A stretch of DNA of 64,000 bases from Enterococcus sp. HY326 (GCF_026157065.1 NZ_JANLGQ010000009.1:33056-97055); one strand, 5' to 3'. Counted from the stretch's first letter, positions 9,195 through 18,225 are shown. Notes: generated from the sequence alone by a model not told the origin. Numbers and translations: made by a program.

Positions 9195-9711
9195 TTATTT
9201 CCCCTCCATCAGCAAAATTTATCGTCTTAACGATAACTTCCTTTCACTATACGGGGGAGCTTTATGGATGGAAACTGTTTTGCTTGAACTTACGGATAAA
9301 AAAGAGGCAAATTGAATAGGTTAAAACGGTTTACAAATTTAATCATGCCTTTTCTACCCATATACTCAGGACTCTTTGGCTTAAAAAAGAAACTTCTTTA
9401 TGACATAATCCGCTTCTTCAAATTAAAGATATTAAACGAAATTAATGAATTTTTTCAGGATTGTTTTGTTGAAAAAATTATTATTGGTATTGATTTTTAA
9501 ATCAATAATCTTTTAGTCTATCAAGCTTGTAAAAAAAGCTGTAGGATGACGTTTTCATAAATTATCATTTCCTAGATGAAGAATACTTTTGTGCTAGCAC
9601 CTATTTTTGGAACTGAGCAGCATTGAAGATCTTTCCTCTTTTTATTTGCGAGACATTTTTGTAAAATCGTATTTTTATGATTTCAAGCAGAACTCCAGTA
9701 TGATTACTGCT
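9195..9711. other. Gene-poor AT-rich stretch
   Basis: No convincing gene is seen. A 62-codon frame at 9312-9500 (plus, TTG start behind AAGAGG) encodes a basic hydrophobic peptide and ends next to the palindrome ATTGATTT-TT-AAATCAAT (9489-9506). I would not call it coding without expression data. Confidence 0.4.
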
Positions 9712-9808
9712 GTGAGTGTTATATGCTATTCTGCTCAAAAATAATTCTAAACGATTATGATTGTTGGCGTTATTTATAGAACAGCGCAGGTTCGATTCCC
9801 GCCACTCA
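9712..9808 (+). other. tRNA-like remnant or degenerate tRNA
   Basis: GTGAGTG at 9712-9718 is exactly complementary to CACTCAC at 9802-9808, like a 7-bp acceptor stem. Just inside the 3' arm lies GCAGG-TTCGATT-CCCGC, a T-arm with the invariant TTCGA core and one mismatch. No good D-arm or anticodon arm can be drawn, and the 97-base length is too long for most tRNAs. The likely readings are a decayed tRNA or the tRNA/tmRNA 3' end left behind by an integrated element. An intrinsic terminator follows at once. Confidence 0.4.
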
Positions 9809-9827
9809 CGTAGTGTTGATAAATGAA

Positions 9828-9867
9828 AAGCGAGATTAGTTATCCATAAACTAATCTCACTTTTTTT
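9828..9867. terminator. Bidirectional intrinsic terminator
   Basis: GAGATTAGTT (9832-9841) pairs with AACTAATCTC (9849-9858), with A-run and T-run flanks on either side. It can end the tRNA-like transcript on plus and the 9903-10229 gene on minus. Confidence 0.85.
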
Positions 9868-9902
9868 CATGATATATTACTGACTAAATCATCTTTTTCA
9901 TA

Positions 9903-10229
9903 TCAGCTTGTCAGTAGCATGTCCTCTAATTCCGCCAACAATTTTTTTGCTTCTCCCATAATATAAACCTCATCAGGAATCACTTTCACAGGCACCTGCT
10001 CCTCCGTCAATATCCCTAAATCATTTTTTAAAAAGCGTAATGACGAATCTAGAACAACTAAATTGGCTTTAAGTTCTGGTTGCTTGCGTTGTTCTTTAGT
10101 GATTTTTTCAATTGTATAAAGGCTTCCTTCTTTTTGAACAGTATCTTGAAATTCCCTGAACAACCGATTCATCACAGGTCTTCTATTCGTTGCATCTTCT
10201 ACAACAAAAAGTATTTTCTTTTTAGTCAT
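9903..10229 (-). CDS. Small cytoplasmic protein of unknown function
   Basis: A 108-residue protein. The start at 10229 (MTKKKILFVVED) is taken because AAAGGAGAG precedes it. The longer frame would run into the upstream acetyltransferase gene. The N-terminal strand KKILFVVED and the later LVVLDSSL and VPVKVIPDEVYIMG give an alternating beta-alpha pattern, roughly like the small PTS IIB fold. However, the phosphocysteine loop of IIB enzymes (CSAGMST-like) is absent, so I do not call it one. It sits 13 bases after the O-acetyltransferase gene and is probably co-transcribed with it. Confidence 0.65.
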   Translation of the reverse strand: MTKKKILFVVEDATNRRPVMNRLFREFQDTVQKEGSLYTIEKITKEQRKQPELKANLVVLDSSLRFLKNDLGILTEEQVPVKVIPDEVYIMGEAKKLLAELEDMLLTS

Positions 10230-10242
10230 CGATTCTCTCCTT

Positions 10243-10815
10243 TTATATCTCATCAATTCGTTTTTTGATTGGACGGGCCGGCACACCAGCAACCACCGTA
10301 TTACTAGGGACATCTTGGGTCACGACTGCTCCAGCTGCGACGACTGCTCCATCACCTATTTTGACCCCCGGTAAAATAGTGCAATTGCCACCAATCCAAA
10401 CATCATTGCCGATAATCACCGGCTGTGCCTGAGCCAACTTTTTCCTTCTAGCTTGGGGATTTAAGGGATGGCCGACTGTCGTAATCAAGGTGTTCGGTCC
10501 AATCATGCAAAAATCACCAATCTTCACAGGCCCGCAATCTAAAATCGTCACGTTATAATTCGTCAAAAAATCTTTGCCGACATGAATATTTAAGCCATTG
10601 TCACAGAAAAAATTGGGCTGCATATAAACCGGCCCCTTAGTCGAGCCAAAGATCTCTTGAATTTTGATGTTTTGGCTGGTTAAATCAGTCGGATCAATCT
10701 GATTAAATTCCTGACAAAGTTTCAATGCTCGCTCTTTCGTTTTTACTAGTTGGCTATCAAAAAAATCATATGCTAAACCTGCAGCCTGTTTGTCTAGTTC
10801 ATTCAACAACTTCAC
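10243..10815 (-). CDS. maa: Maltose/galactoside O-acetyltransferase family
   Basis: A 190-residue enzyme expected to transfer acetyl from acetyl-CoA to a sugar hydroxyl in the cytoplasm. It carries the N-terminal helical cap of the Maa/LacA/NodL group. A left-handed beta-helix of hexapeptide repeats follows ([50 protein letters not shown]), and the C-terminal phrase is [14 protein letters not shown]. The catalytic His is in TTVGHPL. Length and motifs are typical. The true acceptor sugar cannot be told. It is divergent from an RpiR/MurR-type regulator, whose ligand may be a related sugar phosphate. Confidence 0.88.
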   Translation of the reverse strand: MKLLNELDKQAAGLAYDFFDSQLVKTKERALKLCQEFNQIDPTDLTSQNIKIQEIFGSTKGPVYMQPNFFCDNGLNIHVGKDFLTNYNVTILDCGPVKIGDFCMIGPNTLITTVGHPLNPQARRKKLAQAQPVIIGNDVWIGGNCTILPGVKIGDGAVVAAGAVVTQDVPSNTVVAGVPARPIKKRIDEI

Positions 10816-10973
10816 CCCTTAATCAAGCAGAATTTTTTATCTGCTTGTTTTCATTTATCATAGCAACTGCTAAAATGAAGTGAAATGGGTTAACTTTAAA
10901 TTGGAGCAGTGTTCTAAAATTGCCTGATTCTTGAGTGCTATTTTTGAAACACTGTTCTGGAAAAGAGGCCACT

Positions 10974-11852
10974 ATGTTAATTCGGGAACGTTTAGAAACC
11001 TTTTCTTTTACGGCTGGCGAACAAAAAGTTGTCGACTATTTGTTAGTTGAAGGAGACAATATTACCGATAAATCCACTAGTCAAATTGCGCAGTCGACTT
11101 TTTCTTCAAAGTCGACTTTAGTACGGATTGCCCAAAAATTAAATTATTCAGGCTGGAGCGAATTTAAAGCTGACTATTTGAGGGAAATTGATTATTTAGA
11201 TAAATTTGTTGCCAAGGTCGACGCCAATCGCCCCTTCACAAAAGCTGATTCTTTGATGTCAATCGCCGCCAAAATTGCCGCTTTAGAAGAAGAAGCGATT
11301 GCAGATTCATTAAATTTGCTCAGCCACAATCAATTGCGCCAAGCACTGACGTTGCTTACTAACGCCAAAACAATTCATCTTTTTGCCGTCAGCAACAATC
11401 TTTTACTTGCGCAAGAATTCGCTCATAATATGGCTCGCATCAAAAAAGAGGTCCGCATCCATGCCCTGCAAAGTGAATTAATTTTTCGGGCTGGTTTGGC
11501 AGAAGCAGATTCTTGTGCCATTATCATCAGTTATTCTGGGGAAACGGAAGTTCTTAAGGATGTCAGTCACTTATTAAAACAAAAACAGATTCCAATTATT
11601 CTTTTAACGAGCCTCGGGGAAAACAGTCTCTCCCGAACAGCTGACTGCCTTTTGCATTTGTCTACGCAAGAAAAGCTATACTCAAAAATTGCCTCCTTTG
11701 CAACAGATTATTCAATCACTTACATTTTAGATGTGTTATACAGCTGCGTTTTCGCTCAAGACTATACTGAAAATTTCGAATTGAAACAAACTCTTGCCGC
11801 TCAAGTTGAAAAACATCGCTCCTCAGATTCTGCCATTTTGAGGGAGGAATGA
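10974..11852 (+). CDS. RpiR/MurR-family transcriptional regulator
   Basis: A 292-residue regulator. The N-terminal helix-turn-helix (residues 1-75) contains TSQIAQSTFSSKSTLVRIAQKL, given here as two overlapping motifs TSQIAQSTFSS and KSTLVRIAQKL. The C-terminal SIS sugar-phosphate-binding domain (about 110-250) shows IHLFAVSNNLLLAQEFA and IIISYSGET. The start at 10974 has AAGAGG upstream; an earlier ATG at 10935 lacks a ribosome site. Members of this family sense phosphosugars and control sugar or amino-sugar catabolism. It is divergent from the O-acetyltransferase, but any link between them is inference. Confidence 0.88.
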   Translation: MLIRERLETFSFTAGEQKVVDYLLVEGDNITDKSTSQIAQSTFSSKSTLVRIAQKLNYSGWSEFKADYLREIDYLDKFVAKVDANRPFTKADSLMSIAAKIAALEEEAIADSLNLLSHNQLRQALTLLTNAKTIHLFAVSNNLLLAQEFAHNMARIKKEVRIHALQSELIFRAGLAEADSCAIIISYSGETEVLKDVSHLLKQKQIPIILLTSLGENSLSRTADCLLHLSTQEKLYSKIASFATDYSITYILDVLYSCVFAQDYTENFELKQTLAAQVEKHRSSDSAILREE

Positions 11853-11893
11853 GCGTAGCAGTTTAGGCAAAATTAAAAAATGAAGATAATAGA

Positions 11894-11929
11894 AACAGCA
11901 GCAAAAACTTTTCAGTTTTTGCTGCTGTT
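11894..11929 (+). terminator. Strong hairpin after the RpiR-type gene
   Basis: A perfect 16-bp stem (AACAGCAGCAAAAACT and complement) with a 4-base loop. The downstream T-run is weak (CTCATATCT), so termination efficiency is uncertain. Confidence 0.7.
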
Positions 11930-11990
11930 CTCATATCTAAACCTCTAAAACTTCTTCTCTCAAAAAGATAAGCCTACAAACCTCATTCAA

Positions 11991-12028
11991 TTAAAAAGCA
12001 CCCACTCTTATTATCGCGAGTGAGTGCT
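11991..12028 (-). terminator. Intrinsic terminator of the ffh operon
   Basis: On the minus strand AGCACTCACTC pairs with GAGTGGGTGCT and is followed by TTTTTAATT, 27 bases beyond the ffh stop codon. Confidence 0.85.
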
Positions 12029-12054
12029 GATGGAACGAAATCGCTGAAATTCGC

Positions 12055-13476
12055 TTATTTCCGTTTCTTTTTCTTCTTTTTATTTTTCTTAACCATCCGA
12101 TTCATGGCCATCTTGCCAAGCTTACCTTTGACCCCGCCGCCAAACATTTGATCCATGCCGGGAATATTATTCATATTCCCTTTAGACATTTGCTGCATCA
12201 TTTTGCGGGATTCTTTAAATTGCTTAATCATCCGATTGACTTCGACGACAGAATTCCCAGAACCAGCGGCAATCCGTCGGCGACGACTTGGATTTAATAA
12301 ATCAGGATCTTCCCGTTCTGCTGGAGTCATTGAAAGGACCATCGCTTTTTTGCGGGCAACGTCTTTCGGGTCAACATTGATATTTTCAATACCGGGCATT
12401 TGATTCATGCCAGGAATCATTTTCATCAAATCTTCTAGTGGACCCATGCTCATAACTTGATCTAATTGTTCGATGAAGTCATTAAAGTCAAAGGAATTTT
12501 CCCGCATTTTTTGGGCTAATTCTTCGGCCTTTTTCTCATCGTAATCCTGCTGAGCTTTTTCAATTAAAGTCAGCATATCTCCCATGCCGAGAATTCTGGA
12601 ACTCATTCGATCTGGGTGGAAAATTTCTAAATCGGTTAGTTTTTCACCGGAACCGATAAATTTAATTGGCGCACCGGTCACCGAACGAATTGACAGCGCC
12701 GCACCACCACGAGTGTCCCCATCGAGTTTGGTAATGACAACCCCAGTAATACCCAGCTGTTGGTTAAAACTATCTGCTACATTGACAGCGTCTTGACCGG
12801 TCATCGCATCGACAACTAAAAGAATTTCGTTTGGCTGGGCGACTTCTTTGATTTGCTTCAACTCATCCATCAGAGTTTCATCAATATGCAGACGACCCGC
12901 CGTATCAATGATGACATAATCATTTTTCTTTTCTTCGGCTAACGCCATCCCTTGGCGGACGATTTCCACTGGGCTGACATCGGTACCCATATCAAATACT
13001 GGCACATCTAACTGTTGGCCTAACACCTTCAACTGATCAATCGCCGCTGGTCGGTAAACGTCACCGGCAATCATTAATGGCCGGGCATTTTCCGTTTTGA
13101 TTAAATGATTGGCAAGTTTTCCAGCAAAGGTTGTTTTACCAGCCCCCTGCAAACCAACCATCATAATGACTGTTGGAATTTTAGGGGATTTATTCAAGCC
13201 GACGGTCTCTGAGCCGAGGGTCTTGGTTAATTCTTCGTCCACAATTTTGACAATTTGTTGGGCTGGTGACAAGCTGTCTAAAACTTCCACCCCAACTGCC
13301 CGTTCGCGAACATTTTTGGTGAATTCCTTCACCACTTGCAAGTTTACATCGGCTTCTAATAGAGCGAGCCGAATTTCTCGCATCATTTCTTTAACATCAG
13401 CCTCGCTGACTTTTCCTTTGCGCCGCAGTTTGCTTAACGCACCCTGCAGGCGTTCTGTTAAACTTTCAAATGCCAT
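12055..13476 (-). CDS. ffh: Signal recognition particle protein Ffh (SRP54)
   Basis: A 473-residue GTPase that binds 4.5S/scRNA and signal sequences and delivers ribosomes to FtsY at the membrane. In order it has the N helical bundle (1-90), the G domain with P-loop GLQGAGKTT at 108-116, DTAGR and TKLDGD motifs, and a Met-rich M domain from about 300. The C-terminus is an unusually lysine-rich tail (KKNKKKKKKRK). It lies directly after ylxM, the usual Firmicutes arrangement, with 16 bases between them and AAAGGATGG as ribosome site. Confidence 0.98.
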   Translation of the reverse strand: MAFESLTERLQGALSKLRRKGKVSEADVKEMMREIRLALLEADVNLQVVKEFTKNVRERAVGVEVLDSLSPAQQIVKIVDEELTKTLGSETVGLNKSPKIPTVIMMVGLQGAGKTTFAGKLANHLIKTENARPLMIAGDVYRPAAIDQLKVLGQQLDVPVFDMGTDVSPVEIVRQGMALAEEKKNDYVIIDTAGRLHIDETLMDELKQIKEVAQPNEILLVVDAMTGQDAVNVADSFNQQLGITGVVITKLDGDTRGGAALSIRSVTGAPIKFIGSGEKLTDLEIFHPDRMSSRILGMGDMLTLIEKAQQDYDEKKAEELAQKMRENSFDFNDFIEQLDQVMSMGPLEDLMKMIPGMNQMPGIENINVDPKDVARKKAMVLSMTPAEREDPDLLNPSRRRRIAAGSGNSVVEVNRMIKQFKESRKMMQQMSKGNMNNIPGMDQMFGGGVKGKLGKMAMNRMVKKNKKKKKKRK

Positions 13477-13492
13477 GACTTAATTCCATCCT

Positions 13493-13831
13493 TTATTCGT
13501 CAATTTCTTGGATTGCTTCGATAATTTCTTGAATTTTTTGATCTTTTGGATAGGTCTCACTGATGTAGTCACTCAGTGTATCTAATAATTCTCCCCGAAC
13601 GATGTAATCGGAAAACATCGACAGCTTCCGCTCGTAGTCCTCAAGAATTTTTTCCGTACGCTTTATATTATCATAGACGGCTTGGCGACTGACCTGATAC
13701 TCTTCGGCGATTTCCCCCAACGAAAAATCATCCGCATAATACAGCTCCATATAATTCATCTGCTTTTCAGTCAGCAGTGTTGAATAAAATTCAAATAATG
13801 CATTCATGCGATTGGTTTTTTCAAGCTCCAT
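13493..13831 (-). CDS. ylxM: YlxM/UPF0122 SRP-associated DNA-binding-like protein
   Basis: A 112-residue helical protein with a sigma70 region 4-like helix-turn-helix ([21 protein letters not shown]). YlxM proteins lie next to ffh in Firmicutes and have been reported to influence SRP GTPase activity. Here the gene overlaps the preceding DUF523 gene by 11 bases and is followed by ffh, so the three form one operon. Confidence 0.93.
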   Translation of the reverse strand: MELEKTNRMNALFEFYSTLLTEKQMNYMELYYADDFSLGEIAEEYQVSRQAVYDNIKRTEKILEDYERKLSMFSDYIVRGELLDTLSDYISETYPKDQKIQEIIEAIQEIDE

Positions 13832-14315
13832 GGATACTCGCTCCTTCAGTCGTTTTTTTCAGCCAGTCCTCATCAGATAAAACCATCAAGCCTTGATTGA
13901 TGAAATAAGCTGTCGCTACACCAACACCGGTGATTTTTACACCGGAAAAACTACCGTCATAAATTAAACCGCAGCCACAGCTAGGACTTTTCGCCTTTAA
14001 GACCACTGTGGTTACACCAGCCTCCTGTAATTCTGCAAAAGCTTTTATAGCACCAGCTTTAAAGCTTTCAGTGACATCTTCGCCAGTTTTTGTAATGACT
14101 TTAGCTTGGTTTTGCCAGACCGCAAAGCCGTCACCGCCGACAATCTCTGCTGGCGTACGCGGCGTTTGTAAACCGCCGATGACCTCAGGGCAAATCATTA
14201 CAGCTTCACCTTGTTGAACCAAAGTTTGCAGCTGGTCAACTGGATTACTGCCGCCATCATAGCGACACTTGACTCCGCCTAGACAGCTGCTGACTCCAAT
14301 GCTTGGCTTTTTCAT
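13821..14315 (-). CDS. DUF523 family protein
   Basis: A 164-residue protein starting at 14315 ([14 protein letters not shown]) behind GGAGG. The frame is open further upstream without a ribosome site. The conserved features of DUF523 are visible: [14 protein letters not shown] near the N-terminus, [11 protein letters not shown], and [16 protein letters not shown], the last with two cysteines two residues apart. The cysteines suggest a metal or Fe-S site. The biochemical role is not established. It is first in the ylxM-ffh operon here. Confidence 0.88.
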   Translation of the reverse strand: MKKPSIGVSSCLGGVKCRYDGGSNPVDQLQTLVQQGEAVMICPEVIGGLQTPRTPAEIVGGDGFAVWQNQAKVITKTGEDVTESFKAGAIKAFAELQEAGVTTVVLKAKSPSCGCGLIYDGSFSGVKITGVGVATAYFINQGLMVLSDEDWLKKTTEGASIHGA

Positions 14316-14490
14316 TTTTAGCTGGCCTCCTTGGCTAATCAACGTCTAAAAATTGCTTTTTTATTATAACATTTATTCCCGCTGAACAATAGTCCTACTC
14401 TTTACTTCTATGTTAAAATGAGCATAGAACTACGCAGTTTTACTTATTATATTTAAAATCAGTTCAAGTCGAACATAAGGAGTAAATTGA

Positions 14491-15219
14491 GTGAAGGAAA
14501 ATGTAAAAAAAGTATTGGTAGTGGATGACGAGCCGTCAATTTCCACTTTGCTAAAATTCAATTTAGAAAAAGAAGGCTATCACGTTACTACTGCTGAAAA
14601 TGGCCGCTCAGCACTGGAACTAGCGCTAAGTGAGCCTTTTGATTTTATTATTTTAGATATCATGCTGCCAGGCTTAGATGGTATGGAGGTCACTAAGCGC
14701 CTGCGTCAAGAAAAAATTGATACACCGATTTTGATGCTGACGGCTAAAGACGACCAAATCGACCGTATTCTTGGCTTAGAAATGGGGGCCGATGACTATC
14801 TGACAAAACCCTTCAGTCCAAGGGAAGTTTTAGCCCGCATGAAGGCCATTTTTCGGCGGGTAGAGCCACGGGAAAATGCTACATCAGAAAAGCCCTTTGA
14901 TGAAGAAGAGGAGTGGCTACAGGTGGGCGGCATCAAAGCTGAACTCTCCAATTTCAAAGTGTTAGTTAACAGTCAAGAAATCATTTTGACACCAAAAGAA
15001 TTTGAACTTTTGGTTTACTTTATGAAGCGCAAAGACCGGGTAATTGACCGGGATACTTTATTAAATCGAATTTGGCAATTTGATTTTGCCGGACAAAGCC
15101 GAATTGTCGATGTCCACGTCTCCCACCTGAGGGAAAAAATCGAAAAAGATCCGAAGCATCCAGAATACCTGCAAACCGTCCGCGGCTTCGGCTACCGGTT
15201 TCAGGAGCCAAAAAAATGA
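14491..15219 (+). CDS. phoP: Response regulator PhoP (OmpR/PhoB family)
   Basis: A 242-residue response regulator starting with GTG behind AAGGAGT. The receiver domain (5-120) has VVDDEP, phosphoacceptor Asp56 in LDIMLP, MLTAKD and KPFSPREV. The C-terminal winged helix (about 145-240) ends TVRGFGYRF. Its stop overlaps the start of the sensor kinase gene. The assignment as phosphate-responsive PhoP rests on the PAS-containing PhoR-like partner, on the nearby pstS gene with PhoP-box-like repeats, and on overall similarity to Firmicutes PhoP/WalR proteins. Confidence 0.88.
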   Translation: MKENVKKVLVVDDEPSISTLLKFNLEKEGYHVTTAENGRSALELALSEPFDFIILDIMLPGLDGMEVTKRLRQEKIDTPILMLTAKDDQIDRILGLEMGADDYLTKPFSPREVLARMKAIFRRVEPRENATSEKPFDEEEEWLQVGGIKAELSNFKVLVNSQEIILTPKEFELLVYFMKRKDRVIDRDTLLNRIWQFDFAGQSRIVDVHVSHLREKIEKDPKHPEYLQTVRGFGYRFQEPKK

Positions 15220-16982
15220 GAACTCAGCGGAAACGTTTTGAGTTTGTCCTCAGTCTAGTCGTCGTCTTACTTTTGTTTATCGGCAGCTGGCTGACCATCA
15301 ATCATTTTTTTAAAGAAGAAGTTATCCAGCAGCAGACTGAATATTTACAAAAAAATGGCAGTCTGATTGTCACTCAGCTAGAAAATCGGACGATTGATGA
15401 AGGCCTTGAGGTGACGGATGAAATCAAACAGATGCTCAATGACTTTGTGACAGATGAGACGGAGCGGATTACCTTGATGGACCGTGACGGCACGATTTTA
15501 TATGACAGCTACGACCCAACGCTTATGGGAGAGCGCAATGATCGGCCAGAGATTCAGGCAATTTTATCCGGGAATTCTTTAGGCTCCTCATTGCGCCAAA
15601 GCGCTACTTTAGGAGAAGAATTACTTTATGTTGCTCTGCCGATTATACTGGACAATCAACGCATCGGTATTTTAAGAATATCCGAAACAACTGCCGGCTT
15701 TGCCAGTTCAGCGGAGAATTTCCGCCGATCCATTTTATTCGTGCTGACGATTGCATTTATCATCATTGCCCTGATGGTCCTGTATCTAATCCGTCAAAAA
15801 AATCGGCCGATGGAAACTGTTCTACCAGTTTTAAAAAAAATGGTGGACCATCCCGAGGTTTCCAGCAATATTTTAGAGGCCTCCAATCAATGGGAAGAAT
15901 TATATTTGACGATTAATCAGCTGAGCGAGAAGATGAGCAGTACTTACTTAGCCTATACCTCCACAGAAAATCAGTTTTATACCTTGTTAAATGATTTAAT
16001 GATTGGCGTTTTTATCATTGATGAAGAGGACCAATTAAAATTTGCAAACCCAAAAATTCGGGAGCATCTGGGTTTCACTGCAATTGATGAAACGACCGTT
16101 TACACAGATGTTATTGAGGATCCGCAATTAATTCGACTGATTCACCAGGCGACCAGTGAGCATCCCCTCGTGCATGAAATTTTGAAAATGAAATTTCCAA
16201 AAGAGCAAGTCTTAGACATCTCAATTCGCTATGTCCAAGATGAAAATCAAGCACCTCAATTGATTGGCATCGCCTATGATTTAACCCGTGTCAAGCAGTT
16301 AGAAAAATTGCAGCGGGATTTTGTCGGCAATGTCTCCCATGAATTAAAGACACCGGTCACTTCTTTGATTGGGTTTACCGAAACTTTATTAGACGGTGCA
16401 AAAGAGGATCCCGTGACCTTAACTGAATTTTTATTGATTATGCAAAAGGATGCCAAACGACTGCAGCAGCTAATTCAAGAAATCATTCAGTTGTCACAAG
16501 ATGGCAAAACGGTTTTAGCCGAACCCGAAAGTATTGAGCTACATCAATTATTTACGACAATCAGCGGTAATTACCGCCGCAAGATTGCTGAGAAAAATTT
16601 GACCATCACCATCGATGGTCCTGAGCCTGCTTATTTTGTAACCCAGCCGAAATTTTTCCAGCCAATTGTTAAAAATTTAATCGAAAATGCTATTAACTAC
16701 TCCTTCGAAGAAACTACGATTACGATTGCTTATCAACTGACAACAGCCCAGCTAATTTTTTCCATCACAGATATTGGCATTGAAATTGACGAAGAGGAAC
16801 AAGAACGCATTTTTGAACGCTTTTATCGTGTCGACAAAGCCCGTGGCCGTGATTCCGGAGGCACCGGTCTGGGTTTGGCAATCGTGCAGGAATATACAAC
16901 AGCCCTTGGTGGGAAGGTTACTGTCAGCAGTCGCTTAAATCAAGGAACAATTTTTACAGTCACCCTCCCTACTCATCTATAA
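15216..16982 (+). CDS. phoR: Sensor histidine kinase PhoR
   Basis: A 588-residue membrane kinase. TM1 is at about 9-31, the extracytoplasmic sensor at about 32-170, and TM2 at about 173-193. A linker and a PAS domain (about 250-358) follow, then HisKA with His375 in FVGNVSHELKTP, and the HATPase domain with N box NLIENAINYS and G2 box GGTGLGLAI. The G1 box reads DIGIE (519-523), whereas DxGxG is usual, so the second glycine is Glu. The start codon overlaps phoP. It ends at a hairpin convergent with pstS. Confidence 0.88.
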   Translation: MRTQRKRFEFVLSLVVVLLLFIGSWLTINHFFKEEVIQQQTEYLQKNGSLIVTQLENRTIDEGLEVTDEIKQMLNDFVTDETERITLMDRDGTILYDSYDPTLMGERNDRPEIQAILSGNSLGSSLRQSATLGEELLYVALPIILDNQRIGILRISETTAGFASSAENFRRSILFVLTIAFIIIALMVLYLIRQKNRPMETVLPVLKKMVDHPEVSSNILEASNQWEELYLTINQLSEKMSSTYLAYTSTENQFYTLLNDLMIGVFIIDEEDQLKFANPKIREHLGFTAIDETTVYTDVIEDPQLIRLIHQATSEHPLVHEILKMKFPKEQVLDISIRYVQDENQAPQLIGIAYDLTRVKQLEKLQRDFVGNVSHELKTPVTSLIGFTETLLDGAKEDPVTLTEFLLIMQKDAKRLQQLIQEIIQLSQDGKTVLAEPESIELHQLFTTISGNYRRKIAEKNLTITIDGPEPAYFVTQPKFFQPIVKNLIENAINYSFEETTITIAYQLTTAQLIFSITDIGIEIDEEEQERIFERFYRVDKARGRDSGGTGLGLAIVQEYTTALGGKVTVSSRLNQGTIFTVTLPTHL

Positions 16983-17007
16983 AACACTGGATGCTAAGGG
17001 ATTTTTA

Positions 17008-17057
17008 GTAACGACACTACTGAGTTAGCTTCTTTATTTAACCTTAGGTGTCGTTAC
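17008..17057 (+). terminator. Hairpin downstream of phoR
   Basis: GTAACGACAC (17008-17017) and GTGTCGTTAC (17048-17057) form a perfect stem with a 30-base loop, followed by ATTTAATTT. It is a plausible but loose terminator of phoPR. Confidence 0.55.
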
Positions 17058-17141
17058 ATTTAATTTCCTAAGCTCATCTTATTTTTTTCGCAATACTTTT
17101 ATTTAAAAAATAGTGGCGAACTCCTTATTTGTTTAACCAAT

Positions 17142-17188
17142 ACGTAAAAAGACGCAACTACCACTTTGGGTACTTGCGTCTTTTAGGT
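17142..17188 (-). terminator. Intrinsic terminator of pstS
   Basis: On the minus strand AAAAGACGCAA pairs with TTGCGTCTTTT, extended by TACC/GGTA after one mismatch, 35 bases beyond the pstS stop. Confidence 0.8.
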
Positions 17189-17218
17189 TTTAAACAAAAC
17201 TATTTTCGGGGGTGAAAA

Positions 17219-18115
17219 TTAGTTTACTTCAGTAATATCGCCATCAACAGAACGTTGAACTTGCATTGAATTCACTGGCAGATAGCCTAAATCTTGTACG
17301 ATACCGTTTTGAACATCATCACTCATGATGTAATCGATAAATGCTTGCACATCTGCATCCGGCTCGCCATTAGTATACATATGTTCATAAGACCAGATTG
17401 TCCAGCTGTTGTCTTCAACATTTTCGGCAACTGGTTCAACACCATCAATGGATAAAGCTGTTAAAGAATCATCAAAGTATGAAAAAGCTAAGTAGCTGAT
17501 AGCACCAGGTGTTGAGCTGACAATTTGACGAACTGTACCAGAAGAATCTTGTTCCTGTGATTCAATTGGTGTTGCGCCGTCTAAGGCCCATTTTTCAAAA
17601 GTTGAACGCGTACCAGAACCACTAGCCCGGTTAATGACGACGATTTCTTGATCCGCTCCGCCGACTTCGTTCCAATTGGTAATTTCGCCGGTAAAGATTT
17701 TGACTAAATCCTCTTTAGAAAGATCAGTCACGCCAACTTCAGAGTTGATAACTGGTCCCATGCCGACAATCGCTACTTGATGGTCCACGATTTTGCTTGC
17801 ATCCACGCCATCTTTTTCTTCAGCGAAGACATCAGAGTTTCCAATTGTCACCGCTCCGCTCTCTACTTGGCTCAAGCCAGTTCCGCTGCCGCCGCCTTGA
17901 ACTGAAATTTGATAGTTTGCATTATTTGCTGCAAATTCTTCACCAGCTGCTTCGACTAATGGTTGCAGCGCGGTTGAACCCACAGCTGTGATTTGAACTG
18001 TGTCTCCACTGCCTGTTGCTGATGACCCACTAGATGAATCGCCGGTTGCTCCTGTTGAACCACAACCTGCTAATAGAACTCCTGCAAATACTAAACTAAA
18101 AATTGTTTTTTTCAT
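17219..18115 (-). CDS. pstS: Phosphate-binding lipoprotein PstS
   Basis: A 298-residue extracellular phosphate receptor anchored as a lipoprotein. The signal peptide has lipobox LAGC with Cys18, followed by a Gly/Ser/Thr-rich linker. The mature part shows the PstS phosphate-loop phrases VGSTALQPL, GGGSGTGLSQVESG and INRASGSGTRSTFEKW. No pstC, pstA or pstB follows. The gene is alone and convergent with phoPR, so the transporter must be encoded elsewhere or this is an additional receptor. The upstream region carries phased TTTACW repeats typical of PhoP control. Confidence 0.95.
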   Translation of the reverse strand: MKKTIFSLVFAGVLLAGCGSTGATGDSSSGSSATGSGDTVQITAVGSTALQPLVEAAGEEFAANNANYQISVQGGGSGTGLSQVESGAVTIGNSDVFAEEKDGVDASKIVDHQVAIVGMGPVINSEVGVTDLSKEDLVKIFTGEITNWNEVGGADQEIVVINRASGSGTRSTFEKWALDGATPIESQEQDSSGTVRQIVSSTPGAISYLAFSYFDDSLTALSIDGVEPVAENVEDNSWTIWSYEHMYTNGEPDADVQAFIDYIMSDDVQNGIVQDLGYLPVNSMQVQRSVDGDITEVN

Positions 18116-18150
18116 TATTTTGTTTTCTCCCTTTCTTTATTACAAAACAA

Positions 18151-18225
18151 AGTTTAGCAAACCCATGTAAAGAGAGAATAGACTTTTTGTAAATTAGCAG
18201 TAAACTCGTGTAAATTTTAAGTAAA
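18151..18225 (-). promoter_or_regulatory. PhoP-box-like repeats and -10 element of pstS
   Basis: Read on the minus strand, TTTACT, TTTACA, TTTACT and TTTACA start 11, 10 and 11 bases apart (plus-strand positions 18220, 18209, 18199, 18188). A fifth TTTACA lies two further turns on at 18166. A -10-like TAAACT follows at 18151-18156 without a good -35, as expected for an activator-dependent promoter. This matches the TT(A/C/T)ACA direct-repeat rule known for Bacillus PhoP. Confidence 0.8.

Noticed and set aside
9312..9500. 62-codon frame on the plus strand, TTG start
   Set aside because: Poor ribosome site, highly biased AT-rich composition and no recognisable pattern; it may be accidental in an AT-rich gap.
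9601..9870. 89-codon minus-strand frame
   Set aside because: It runs through the tRNA-like element and the terminator hairpin and has no ribosome site.
17110..17130. 10-base GTGGCGAACT shared with 46939-46948
   Set aside because: A match of this length is expected by chance in 64 kb; the flanks differ.
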